This document shows, in pieces, positions 8,581 to 17,087 of a stretch of DNA of 64,000 nt. Each line of letters starts with the position of its first letter. Position 1 is the first letter of the stretch. The stretch spans positions 930,001-994,000 of the forward strand of contig NZ_SMRT01000001.1 of NCBI RefSeq assembly GCF_004354045.1, given 5' to 3'. Both the position numbers and the translations under genes were made by a program. The notes below the pieces were generated by a model. That model searched no databases. It saw nothing but the letters and a program-made list of their open reading frames with translations, and had not been told where the DNA came from. The stretch comes from Paenibacillus piri (lineage in GTDB: Bacteria; Bacillota; Bacilli; Paenibacillales; NBRC-103111).

Positions 8581-9651
8581 ATGAATGTCAGTTCACTTCG
8601 TTACATGCAGGTTAAAGAGCATTTGATCCGGCACATAGCTTCATTAAAGCCTAACGACCGGCTGCCTTCGCGGACCGTCCTATCTGAAACCTACCAGGCC
8701 GCGCGGACGACGATTGAACGGGCCGTTTCCGAATTGATCGGGGAAGGCTTATTGTATGCGCGTGACGGGAGCGGAACTTATGTTTCCGAAGCTAACACCG
8801 GTAATGCCCTCCTTGAAGGCAACGGAGTTAAAACCTGGGGGCTCTTGATTCCCGATATTTTGCATTATATTTATCCGGGTATTGTGCGCGGCGTTGGCGA
8901 TGTAGCCAATAACCATGATGTCAATGTCATTATCTGTAATACAGATAATGAGTATGAAAAGCAAACGAAGCACATAAACAAATTAATAGAAAGCAAAGTG
9001 CATGGGGTCATTATCGTCCCAGCGATAAGCGGAGCCATTGATTTGCAGCCGTTTTATAAGCTTAAGGAATCGGGGATCCCGTTTGTTTTTTGCCATCGGA
9101 TGCTGGAAGGCATACAAGCTCCGAGAGTCATTTCCAACAATTTTTATGCCGGTTATATCGCAACCAAGCATTTGATAGCTTCGGGCTGTAAGAAGATTGC
9201 TTACATATCAAGACCGGTGTACTCCGCATCGTCAGACAGATATCAAGGCTATGTTTGCGCTTTGTCGGAAGCAGGCATTCCGGTCCGGCGAGACCGGATC
9301 CTGTTCGAATCAAGCTTTGAGACGGACGGGGAAGGATATTACAGCGCACAGCGGATATTGGCAGGCGATGACAGGCCGGACGGCATTTTTTGCTTTAATG
9401 ACGGAATTGCCAAAGGAGCTTATGATGCAGCCGGGGAAGCGGGGTTGAAGGTAGGAACGGATCTCGGCATTGCAGGCTGCGACGATACGAACATATGCGG
9501 GACGCTGAAGCCGAAGCTGACCTCCGTAAAATTCCAAACCTATGAGACGGGCGTTCAAGCGGCACGGCTGCTCTGTGACGGAACCGAAGACAACCAAACC
9601 ATTGTACAGCAGCCTGAATTAATTATTCGGGAAAGTTCCTCCGTGGTTTAG
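8581..9651 (+). CDS. GntR-type helix-turn-helix regulator with a LacI-like sugar-binding domain
   Basis: 356 residues from the ATG at 8581, chosen because GGAGG lies at 8568-8572 with an eight-base spacer; in-frame codons upstream lack a ribosome site. An N-terminal GntR winged helix (about 1-70, with LPSRTVLSETYQAARTTIER and the wing GLLYARDGSGTYV) is joined to a periplasmic-binding-protein-like domain (about 85-350) of the LacI/PurR fold, with VISNNFYAGYIATKHLI and DGIFCFNDGIAKGAYDA recognisable. This is the AraR-type architecture, in which a sugar releases the repressor from DNA. It is followed 23 bp later by an AraC-type regulator and then a sugar importer, which it probably controls. Confidence 0.87.
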   Translation: MNVSSLRYMQVKEHLIRHIASLKPNDRLPSRTVLSETYQAARTTIERAVSELIGEGLLYARDGSGTYVSEANTGNALLEGNGVKTWGLLIPDILHYIYPGIVRGVGDVANNHDVNVIICNTDNEYEKQTKHINKLIESKVHGVIIVPAISGAIDLQPFYKLKESGIPFVFCHRMLEGIQAPRVISNNFYAGYIATKHLIASGCKKIAYISRPVYSASSDRYQGYVCALSEAGIPVRRDRILFESSFETDGEGYYSAQRILAGDDRPDGIFCFNDGIAKGAYDAAGEAGLKVGTDLGIAGCDDTNICGTLKPKLTSVKFQTYETGVQAARLLCDGTEDNQTIVQQPELIIRESSSVV

Positions 9652-9674
9652 AAAGGAAAGGAGGCGGCAAAACG

Positions 9675-12044
9675 ATGTCCAAAGATAACGGCAGAGGGTT
9701 TTCGTTATTCAATAAGCTCATGAGAAAAGCCTTCTTTGTGAAATTGATTATGACTACAGCCTTGATCGCGATTATTCCTAATCTGGCTTCCAACGTTGTT
9801 GCATACTACAAAGTATCCCGAACCTTCGAACAGGAAACGGGCAGTAACAAGCTTCAATATTTGAATCAGACGATTAACGCCATAGACATTGTACTGAACC
9901 GGATTAAGGAAAATTCGAATCTGTTGGCGCTGAACCAATCGTTTCAGGAGTTTGAAAAGTTTCCAAACGGCAGCTATTATGAGGGACTGCAAGGAGAAAT
10001 CCCGCCCGAGGATTTACCGGCCTTGTACGGATATTTGGAAGCGAAAAAAAATGCCTTTCTAACGATCAATTCCTTCCGGTTATCCAATGAATTTGTGGAC
10101 TCCGCTTACTTCTACGATAAAAACAAAAACCTCGTAATTACCTCGGAAAACGATGGCTCCAACCGGCAATTTATGCTGGATGCATTTTATGATAAAGGCT
10201 GGTACGACACGCTGGCTAATGCAAGCGCAAATGCCGTATTTATGGAAACGCGGATCGCAAAGCAGTATCAGTCTGCCGAAAAAAGCATTTTATCGGTTAT
10301 TTATAAATCGAATAAGGGCGGTAATGCGCTAATCGTTAACCTGGATGCAGCCGTTATCTATAGTGAAATTATTAACAAGTTAAACCATCAGGATGAGATT
10401 TATGTAGTGTCTTCAACAGGAAACATTTTGTTTGAAAGCCAACCGTCAGCAACGGGACAGCCGTTGAGCCTCGTTTTACCGGGCCATGAGCAAATCGTCG
10501 GAAAATCGGGCTCGTTAGTAGCTGAGCTAAATAAGAGCCAGATGTTAGTCAGCTATTCGACTTCCCCGTTGTTGAATTGGACATTTGTAAGCGCATCCGA
10601 CATGGAAGCGCTTTCTGCAGGCACGGCCTCAATAAAGCGTACTATTCTGTTATCGGCGGTATTGCTCGTCTTGTTTTCAGTTACACTGGCCTATTTGTCC
10701 TCAAGAAGCTTATATAAACCGATTTCCCGGCTCAGCACGCTTATAACCGGTAAGCTGGAACGAAAATCCGGGCATACCGACGAAATTCACTTTATCGGGA
10801 ACTTTGTACAGTCGACGATGGACGAAAGGGATTTTTATAAGGAGAAGCTGGAGGAAAGCTTGCCCTTCTACAGAGAGCAGTTCAAATATTCGCTGCTGCA
10901 CCGGCACTCGTTGACGATAGAAGAGATTGAAGAAAAGAAAGCTTATTTGGGCTTGGATTTTGCTTCCGAGGAGCTGGTAGTGCTTCTGTTGGCTTTGGAG
11001 GACGGATCTAACCGCATGGAAGAGCGCAGCATGAGAACGAGCGACCTTTACAAGATTCAGGTGATAGACATTGTAAAGAAATGTCACGCCATTAGGACCC
11101 GCTATTTCCTTGTAGATTCGGAAAAGGATAAGATCGCCATGGTCCTCAATTGCAGCGGGATCGATCAGCAGCAAGTTTTTCGCATCGCACAGCATGTTCT
11201 CGATGATGTCAACTTCGAATTGCAAAGCCGTTTTACTATCGGGGTAGGGAGAAGATGCGCAACCGTCCAAGAGCTGCCGCAAGCTTACGAGGAAGCTTTG
11301 GAAGCTTTAAAGTACCGGATTATTTACGGAAAAGGGTATGTCATTTCCATCGACGATATAATGATCGACAGCGAGAGTGAATTCATTTACCCGAAGCAAA
11401 AGGAAGAGCTGCTGCTGGGGCATATCAAAACAGCCCGTGAACCGGAGGCGCATCAGCTGTTCGATGAAATTGTCGCCGAGATCAACACTCATAAAAACAA
11501 GCTGCATTATAATCAAATTATGCCGATGTTTATGCAGCTTTTAACCGGCTTCATGAACACGTACAGCCAGCTGGGAGCGGATGCAAGTGCCGTCTTTGGC
11601 AATGAAACGGACCCGTACAGAGAGCTATTGGACCAAAATTCGATGGATAAAATCAGCCGGTGGTTTCATCAGCTTATCCACCTGACGACCGTTTATATTG
11701 AGAAGGAAATGAAAGTCAAAGGGAATCAGCATATTACCAAGGTCGTCGACATCCTTGAGCGGGAATACAGTCAAGATATTTCCTTGAACTCGGTGGCGGA
11801 GCAATTGAACCTGAACCCGGCGTACATCAGCAGGCTGTTCAAACAAATTACCGGTCAGCCGTTTGTCGATTATTTGAAGCGGGTCAGGATAGAAAAAAGC
11901 AAGGAGCTGCTGGCGCAAAGCGACCTGAAAATTAATGAAATCGGCAAACAGGTCGGTTACGGAAACTCCTATTATTTCATCAAAGTGTTCAAGGAAATGA
12001 TAGGTCTGACACCGGGCGAATATAAAAAGCTGTACGGCTCATAA
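9675..12044 (+). CDS. Membrane-anchored AraC-family regulator with extracellular sensor domain (YesS-like)
   Basis: 789 residues. A first transmembrane helix (about 20-40), a large extracellular dCache-like sensor (about 42-315), a second helix (about 317-340, VLLVLFSVTLAYLSS), a cytoplasmic middle region (about 370-620) and a C-terminal AraC double helix-turn-helix (about 685-785, containing ISLNSVAEQLNLNPAYISRLF and INEIGKQVGYGNSYYFIKVF). This is the one-protein sensor-regulator architecture of Bacillus YesS. GGAGG occurs before the ATG. It lies between the GntR/LacI-type regulator and the lipoprotein of a sugar importer, so the two regulators probably form a cascade for that importer. Confidence 0.88.
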   Translation: MSKDNGRGFSLFNKLMRKAFFVKLIMTTALIAIIPNLASNVVAYYKVSRTFEQETGSNKLQYLNQTINAIDIVLNRIKENSNLLALNQSFQEFEKFPNGSYYEGLQGEIPPEDLPALYGYLEAKKNAFLTINSFRLSNEFVDSAYFYDKNKNLVITSENDGSNRQFMLDAFYDKGWYDTLANASANAVFMETRIAKQYQSAEKSILSVIYKSNKGGNALIVNLDAAVIYSEIINKLNHQDEIYVVSSTGNILFESQPSATGQPLSLVLPGHEQIVGKSGSLVAELNKSQMLVSYSTSPLLNWTFVSASDMEALSAGTASIKRTILLSAVLLVLFSVTLAYLSSRSLYKPISRLSTLITGKLERKSGHTDEIHFIGNFVQSTMDERDFYKEKLEESLPFYREQFKYSLLHRHSLTIEEIEEKKAYLGLDFASEELVVLLLALEDGSNRMEERSMRTSDLYKIQVIDIVKKCHAIRTRYFLVDSEKDKIAMVLNCSGIDQQQVFRIAQHVLDDVNFELQSRFTIGVGRRCATVQELPQAYEEALEALKYRIIYGKGYVISIDDIMIDSESEFIYPKQKEELLLGHIKTAREPEAHQLFDEIVAEINTHKNKLHYNQIMPMFMQLLTGFMNTYSQLGADASAVFGNETDPYRELLDQNSMDKISRWFHQLIHLTTVYIEKEMKVKGNQHITKVVDILEREYSQDISLNSVAEQLNLNPAYISRLFKQITGQPFVDYLKRVRIEKSKELLAQSDLKINEIGKQVGYGNSYYFIKVFKEMIGLTPGEYKKLYGS

Positions 12045-12045
12045 A

Positions 12046-12087
12046 CGCATCCCGGTCATTGCCGGATTCAGCGGTGAGCGGGATGCG
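12046..12087 (+). terminator. Terminator-like hairpin after the AraC regulator
   Basis: A perfect nine-base inverted repeat CGCATCCCG / CGGGATGCG with a 24-base loop starts two bases after the stop codon. It lacks a T-run, so it may stabilise the transcript end rather than terminate strongly. Confidence 0.45.
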
Positions 12088-12147
12088 GTTCGGATACAAC
12101 ATTTTTGATATGTCAAGATTGTAGTACGAATATGCAATTTTTATTAT

Positions 12148-12161
12148 ATAAAACGCTTACA
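12148..12161. promoter_or_regulatory. cre-like half site upstream of the sugar-binding protein gene
   Basis: ATAAAACGCTTACA matches the right half of the CcpA catabolite-responsive element (CGNTNWCA) exactly and the left half poorly. It lies 47 bp before the ATG at 12208, next to an AT-rich stretch suitable for a -10 region. Catabolite repression of a sugar importer would be expected, but the match is only partial. Confidence 0.35.
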
Positions 12162-12207
12162 TGCCGTGCTAATGTTCTTGTGGAAAACATAAAGGGAGGA
12201 ACAAGAG

Positions 12208-13746
12208 ATGATTAGAAAAGTTGTGAGCGCTTCCGTCATTGTTACGTTAGCTGCTTCTACACTCGCGGCATGCTCCGGCTCCGGCAGTAACGGCCAGGCA
12301 GTAGGAACAACGAAGGATACTTCCAAACCGGGCGAAGCAAAAAGCATGCCCAAAATTTACATTTATCAAAACACCGGGGCCTTAAACCAGAAGCCTGAAG
12401 GAAGCGTACCGGAAAAGCTCGAGGAAATGAAAAAAATGTACATGGAGAAGCTGAACATAGAACCGGTTGCAATCGTTCCGCCGAAAGGCTCCGAAGGGGA
12501 GAAGCTGAACCTGCTGCTGGGCTCCAAGGATGAGATCGACACTTTTCAAGGCGCATGGGACGAGTACGCTCCCAAGGGGGCTATTATTCCGCTGAACGAT
12601 TTGCTGGACAAATACGGGCAGGATGTCAAAAAAGCGTGGCCTCAGGAAGCCTGGGATTACATGAAGGATAAAGACGGTAAAATATGGGGCGTACCGCGTG
12701 GCGTGCCGTCCGTCCATTATCCGGTCTGGGTCCGTTCCGATTGGATGAAGAAGCTGAATTTGAAAATGCCGCAAACGGTCGATGAGCTGGAGGCGGTATT
12801 AAAAGCATTCAAAGAGCAGGATCCCGACGGAAATGGAAAAGCGGATACGATCCCGATGATGACAGACTTGAACGGTATCAAGAACGGGTTGATGGGCGGA
12901 TTTGTGGAATACGGGAACAGCAATTGGATGGACCCTGCGGATAATAAATTGAAGCCGGTGGAGCTTGCTCCCGGGTTCAAGGACTTTGTCGCCAAAATGG
13001 CCGACTGGTACCAGAAGGGCTACATTTACAAAGAGGCGTTCGCCAAATTCGATCCGCTGGAGTTGTTGAAAACAAACCGGGTAGGCACGTCCTCGATGTG
13101 GTATTCCCGGGTCACGCTGTTATTTCCGCAAATCAAGCCGGGCCTTCCTCCGGAAGCCGATTATGAAATTATTCGGAACCTGCAAGGGCCTAAGGGCAAG
13201 CTGATTACGGCCACTGCAGCCAACACAAGCGCGATGGTGATTACGAAAAAAGCGAAGCATCCGGATGCCGTAATGAAGTTTATCAATCATCAATATCAGG
13301 ATTTGCCGACCAATTCGCTTAACGCAGCATTCGGAACGAACTGGAAATATGTCGGAAACAGCAAATCGGAGATTGAACTGCTGAACAAGGATATTGCGTA
13401 TGCAGGCGAGTATATGGTTTCTCTTGGTCTTGCGACAGAAAACAAATATTCGTTTAACGATCCGGTGAAAAAAATGCATGCCGACTATTTAAACAAAGAA
13501 ATCCTTAACCTAAGTATCGCCAAAATGCCGGTTGACGCTACCATCATGTACGATAAGAAGCTGCTGCAGGAGAAAATTCCGACACTGGGGGATTTGGACA
13601 GACTTAGAAACGAGGAGCTGGTCAAGTTCGTTACCGGAGCGAGACCTGTAAGCGATTTTGATAAATACATCGATCAGCTGTATAAAGCCGGATTGGATAA
13701 GTGGATTGAAGAGTATACAAGGCAGTATAACGAGCGAAAAAAGTAA
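12208..13746 (+). CDS. Extracellular sugar-binding lipoprotein of an LplA-type ABC importer
   Basis: 512 residues with a lipoprotein signal peptide; the lipobox STLAAC places the modified cysteine at residue 22. The remainder is a family 1 extracellular solute-binding fold of the long LplA type (about 500 residues), recognisable from GVPRGVPSVHYPVWVRSDWM and DPDGNGKADTIPMM. The gene opens an operon with two permeases of the LplB/YtcP families. As usual for this class no ATPase is encoded locally; a shared MsmX-type ATPase elsewhere would energise it. An oligosaccharide is the expected cargo. The sialidase downstream suggests a sialylated or related glycan, which is inference. Confidence 0.9.
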   Translation: MIRKVVSASVIVTLAASTLAACSGSGSNGQAVGTTKDTSKPGEAKSMPKIYIYQNTGALNQKPEGSVPEKLEEMKKMYMEKLNIEPVAIVPPKGSEGEKLNLLLGSKDEIDTFQGAWDEYAPKGAIIPLNDLLDKYGQDVKKAWPQEAWDYMKDKDGKIWGVPRGVPSVHYPVWVRSDWMKKLNLKMPQTVDELEAVLKAFKEQDPDGNGKADTIPMMTDLNGIKNGLMGGFVEYGNSNWMDPADNKLKPVELAPGFKDFVAKMADWYQKGYIYKEAFAKFDPLELLKTNRVGTSSMWYSRVTLLFPQIKPGLPPEADYEIIRNLQGPKGKLITATAANTSAMVITKKAKHPDAVMKFINHQYQDLPTNSLNAAFGTNWKYVGNSKSEIELLNKDIAYAGEYMVSLGLATENKYSFNDPVKKMHADYLNKEILNLSIAKMPVDATIMYDKKLLQEKIPTLGDLDRLRNEELVKFVTGARPVSDFDKYIDQLYKAGLDKWIEEYTRQYNERKK

Positions 13747-13867
13747 GCATGAAGGATGAAGACGGGAGCTCGTCCCGAAGGACGGCGAAGCCGTTTATCC
13801 TTGCATATACAGACTTTATAAGTTTTGGGGCTCTCCGCAAAGTACCTGAATCAGCTTCGAAGCGTGG

Positions 13868-13882
13868 CCCCACTTTGTGGGG
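13868..13882 (+). other. Intercistronic stem-loop between binding protein and permease genes
   Basis: CCCCAC-TTT-GTGGGG followed by ATTATTTT, 26 bp before the permease start. Such stem-loops often protect the abundant binding-protein transcript or cause partial termination before the permease genes. Confidence 0.5.
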
Positions 13883-13907
13883 ATTATTTTGAGGAGGAAT
13901 ACGGAGT

Positions 13908-14873
13908 GTGAATACTAATATTACGTTAAGCAAGTCCGCCCGGCATTCCCTTTCCCGCAGTACAAAGGGTTGGCGCTCCATCAAATCTAACCGCTTTTAC
14001 TATTACTTGATTTTACCCGGAATGCTCTATTTTTTGATCTTTGATTATATACCGATGTTCGGCATCATCATCGCCTTCAAAGATATTTCACCCTTTGAAG
14101 GCGTGCAAGCCATCTTTACAGGAGAATGGGTCGGCTTTAAGCACTTTGTCCGCTTTTGGAATTCGTATTATTTTTGGAATGTGATGAGAAACACGCTGTT
14201 GATCAGCCTATACAAGCTGTTTTTCGGGTTTCCCGCATCCATCGTTTTGGCGCTGCTGTTGAATGAGCTCAGACATGCCGTGTTTAAAAGGATTGTACAA
14301 ACGATTTCCTATTTGCCGCATTTTATTTCCACGGTTGTCGTTGCCGGGTTGGTGATGATGGTACTTTCTACAGACAGAGGCTTGCTCAATGCGATCGTTG
14401 TGTTTCTCGGCGGCGAGCCGGTTCACTTTCTTGGAGATCCCGCGTACTTCAGGGGAATTCTTGTCATTTCCCACGTATGGCAATCGATCGGGTGGGGGAG
14501 CATTCTGTACTTGGCCGCCATGTCGGGGATCGATCCGGGCTTGTACGAAGCAGCCAAGATGGACGGGGCCGGCCGGTACCGGCAAATGTGGCATATTACG
14601 CTGCCGGGTATCACACATGTCATTGTGATCATGCTTATCTTTTCCATTGGCGGATTACTGAATGCAGGCTTTGAAAAGGTGCTGCTGCTCTATTCTCCCG
14701 CCGTCTACGAGGTCGCCGACATCATCGATACGTATGTTTACCGGGAAGGGCTGCTTTCGCTCAATTATTCGTTTGCTACGGCGGTCGGCTTGTTCAAAAA
14801 TGTGCTGGCGATGTTCCTCATTCTCGGGGCCAATTATATTGCCAAGAAAATGAACCAGACGGGAATCTGGTAA
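13908..14873 (+). CDS. Sugar ABC transporter permease, LplB family
   Basis: 321-residue inner-membrane permease starting at GTG 13908, with GGAGG just upstream (13892-13898 region). A basic cytoplasmic N-terminus is followed by six predicted helices, the first LILPGMLYFLIFDYIPMFGI. The EAA loop that contacts the ATPase reads LYEAAKMDGAGRYRQMWHIT (about 204-223). The LIFDYIPMFGIIIAFKD signature is typical of LplB/YtcP-class importers. It forms a heterodimer with the next gene product, 17 bp downstream. Confidence 0.9.
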   Translation: MNTNITLSKSARHSLSRSTKGWRSIKSNRFYYYLILPGMLYFLIFDYIPMFGIIIAFKDISPFEGVQAIFTGEWVGFKHFVRFWNSYYFWNVMRNTLLISLYKLFFGFPASIVLALLLNELRHAVFKRIVQTISYLPHFISTVVVAGLVMMVLSTDRGLLNAIVVFLGGEPVHFLGDPAYFRGILVISHVWQSIGWGSILYLAAMSGIDPGLYEAAKMDGAGRYRQMWHITLPGITHVIVIMLIFSIGGLLNAGFEKVLLLYSPAVYEVADIIDTYVYREGLLSLNYSFATAVGLFKNVLAMFLILGANYIAKKMNQTGIW

Positions 14874-14890
14874 GAGAGGAGGTGCGCAGG

Positions 14891-15775
14891 ATGAGTTTAT
14901 TGAAGCCTACGGCAGGAGAACGGATATTTGACAGCGTCAACATCGCGGTTTTAATTTGCTTGTCGCTGCTGTTTCTTATCCCTTTTCTGGCTGTTTTGTC
15001 CACGTCCTTCATCAGCGCGGAAGAATCAATGAGGAGGGGCGCTTTTGTTCTGATTCCTGAAAAAATCGATTTCACTGCGTATGATTTGCTGCTGAATCGC
15101 GGTCCCATCATCTACAACGCCTATAAGGTTACCGTTTTCAAAGTGGTTGCAGGTACCTTTCTCAATTTATTGTTTACTTCCACGCTGGCGTACGGGCTGT
15201 CGCGAAGGCATCTGCCAGGGAAAAACGCTTTGGTGCTTATTATTTTTCTGACCATGATCTTTCATGGCGGGCTGATTCCGAGCTACATGCTGATCGATAA
15301 TTTAGGCATTAAAGATACTTTGTGGGTGCTTGTATTGCCCGGATTGGTCAGTGCGTGGAATTTGTTTATTATGCGTAATTTTTTCATGAGCTTGCCGGAA
15401 GAGCTGGAGGAATCGGCCATTATCGACGGGGCTTCGCCAGCGGTTATTTTGTGGAAAATCGTCATTCCTTTATCGATGCCGGCTGTGGCGACTATCGGAC
15501 TTTTTTATGCGGTCCATCATTGGAATGATTGGTTCGGGGCTTCGATTTATATCAATGAGCAAAGCAAGCTTCCGGTTCAGGTCGTGATGCGCAATATTTT
15601 GTTAAGCGGCGTTACGCAGAATGAGACGCAGCTGGAGTTCGTTCACGATCCGCCGCCTGCGGCAACCTTAAAATCAGCGGTTATTATCATTAGCACGCTT
15701 CCGATTTTGTTTGTATATCCGTTTATCCAGCGGTTTTTCGTCAAGGGCGTTATGGTCGGGTCGATCAAGGGCTAG
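14891..15775 (+). CDS. Sugar ABC transporter permease, YtcP/LplC family
   Basis: 294 residues from ATG 14891; the GTG three codons earlier overlaps the AGGAGG at 14877-14882 and cannot be the start. Six hydrophobic helices are predicted. The EAA loop is LEESAIIDGASPAVILWKIV (about 172-191), and the C-terminus PFIQRFFVKGVMVGSIKG is the standard end of carbohydrate permeases of this subfamily. It completes the importer with the lipoprotein at 12208 and the LplB-type permease at 13908. Confidence 0.9.
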   Translation: MSLLKPTAGERIFDSVNIAVLICLSLLFLIPFLAVLSTSFISAEESMRRGAFVLIPEKIDFTAYDLLLNRGPIIYNAYKVTVFKVVAGTFLNLLFTSTLAYGLSRRHLPGKNALVLIIFLTMIFHGGLIPSYMLIDNLGIKDTLWVLVLPGLVSAWNLFIMRNFFMSLPEELEESAIIDGASPAVILWKIVIPLSMPAVATIGLFYAVHHWNDWFGASIYINEQSKLPVQVVMRNILLSGVTQNETQLEFVHDPPPAATLKSAVIIISTLPILFVYPFIQRFFVKGVMVGSIKG

Positions 15776-15796
15776 GCGGTCTGACGCAAGTAAAAC

Positions 15797-15866
15797 CGTG
15801 AATATTTATTCATCACTGCGGTTATTCCGGGAAAGGGATTGTACTCCTTATGAATAAATATCCACG
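15797..15866 (+). promoter_or_regulatory. Long inverted repeat before the sialidase ribosome binding site
   Basis: CGTGAATATTTATTCAT (15797-15813) and ATGAATAAATATCCACG (15850-15866) are complementary at 16 of 17 positions with a 36-base loop. The second arm ends eight bases before the AAGGAG of the gene at 15888. It could be a regulatory stem, a weak terminator for the permease operon or a two-site operator; there is no T-run. Confidence 0.5.
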
Positions 15867-15887
15867 TTAAAAAAAGGAGAGATTGCA

Positions 15888-16916
15888 ATGGTTAAGCAAA
15901 CCGAACTATTTAAATCAGGGCAGGACGGTTATCATACGTTCCGCATTCCATCGTTGCTTGTTACTAATAAAGGGACGGTGCTCGCTTTTTGCGAGGCCAG
16001 AAAAAACGGCGGCGGCGACGCCGGAGACATCGATGTCGTGCTTCGGCGCAGCTTCGATAACGGGAAAACGTGGGAGCCGTTTGAAATCATCGCCGATGAC
16101 GGCACGAATACGATCGGGAATCCGTGTCCGGTCCAAGACCGGGAGACCGGGACGATCTGGCTGGTTTTGTGCCGCAACGCGGAGGACGGGCATGAGAAGG
16201 ATATACTGGCCGGGAAAGCGGCGAGAGAGGTACTTGTCATAAAAAGCGACGATGACGGCGCAACATGGAGCGATCTGAGAGATATTACTGCCGACGTGAA
16301 GCTTCCCGGGTGGACCTGGTATGCGGCAGGACCTTGCCATGCTGTACAGCTGAAGAGCGGACGGCTGCTTGTTCCGTGCAATCATGCCGTTCTTAATCCC
16401 GAAACAGGCGGGTCGGGACCTTACACTGCGCATGTCATATACAGTGACGATCATGGGGCAAGCTGGTCGATCGGAGGTATCGTCGGCGAATATACGAACG
16501 AATGCGCTGCGGCCGAGCTGCCGGACGGCTCGGTTTATATCAATATGAGAAGCTATCGCGGCGAAAATAAACGCGCTTATGCCTGGAGCCGGGACGGCGG
16601 ATTGACGTGGTCGGATATCGTGCTGGATGATGCTTTGACCGAGCCTGTATGCCAAGGAAGCGTGCTGGAGGACGGTCTGGGCGGGATTCTGTTTTCCAAC
16701 CCGGCCAGTAAAGCGAGGGAGAAGCTGACCGTTCAAATCAGCACAGACGGTTGCCGTACTTGGAGTGTACAGCAGGTGCTGCATGACGGGCCGGCTGCTT
16801 ATTCGGATTTAGCGTTAGCGGACAGCGGCAATACGGTGCTCTGTTTGTATGAATGCGGTGAGGCGAGACCTTATGAGCAAATCAAGCTGGCCCGGTTTCC
16901 CAAGAATTTAATGTAA
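15888..16916 (+). CDS. Sialidase-like exo-glycosidase (BNR/Asp-box, GH33 type), no signal peptide
   Basis: 342-residue six-bladed beta-propeller enzyme. The sialidase hallmark FRIP is at residues 18-21, its arginine (R19) being the first of the catalytic arginine triad. Asp boxes (S-x-D-x-G-x-T-W type) occur as SFDNGKTW, SDDDGATW, SDDHGASW and SRDGGLTW, with a degenerate fifth STDGCRTW. The N-terminus MVKQTELFKSG is not a signal sequence, so the enzyme should act inside the cell on an imported oligosaccharide. That fits its position 112 bp after a complete sugar importer. Sialic acid specificity is the family expectation; related propellers act on other glycans, so the substrate is open. Confidence 0.82.
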   Translation: MVKQTELFKSGQDGYHTFRIPSLLVTNKGTVLAFCEARKNGGGDAGDIDVVLRRSFDNGKTWEPFEIIADDGTNTIGNPCPVQDRETGTIWLVLCRNAEDGHEKDILAGKAAREVLVIKSDDDGATWSDLRDITADVKLPGWTWYAAGPCHAVQLKSGRLLVPCNHAVLNPETGGSGPYTAHVIYSDDHGASWSIGGIVGEYTNECAAAELPDGSVYINMRSYRGENKRAYAWSRDGGLTWSDIVLDDALTEPVCQGSVLEDGLGGILFSNPASKAREKLTVQISTDGCRTWSVQQVLHDGPAAYSDLALADSGNTVLCLYECGEARPYEQIKLARFPKNLM

Positions 16917-17027
16917 TTGCAATAACGAACTGCCTGCACCCCTGCATCCTCACTTTTCATACCCAAAGGTTAAAAATATACCGGCAAATGTTAAAACACA
17001 CATGTTAATTCAAACTGCTCTATTCAC

Positions 17028-17033
17028 TATAAT
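17028..17033 (+). promoter_or_regulatory. -10 box of the second sugar importer operon
   Basis: Consensus TATAAT 55 bp before the ATG at 17088; the hexamer at the right distance upstream (TTAATT, 17005-17010) is a poor -35, which would fit activator dependence on the downstream YesN-type regulator. Confidence 0.45.
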
Positions 17034-17087
17034 GAGAAGTAACAAATCACACAGACGGTGATTGTAGAAACATACAGGGGTGACGTT

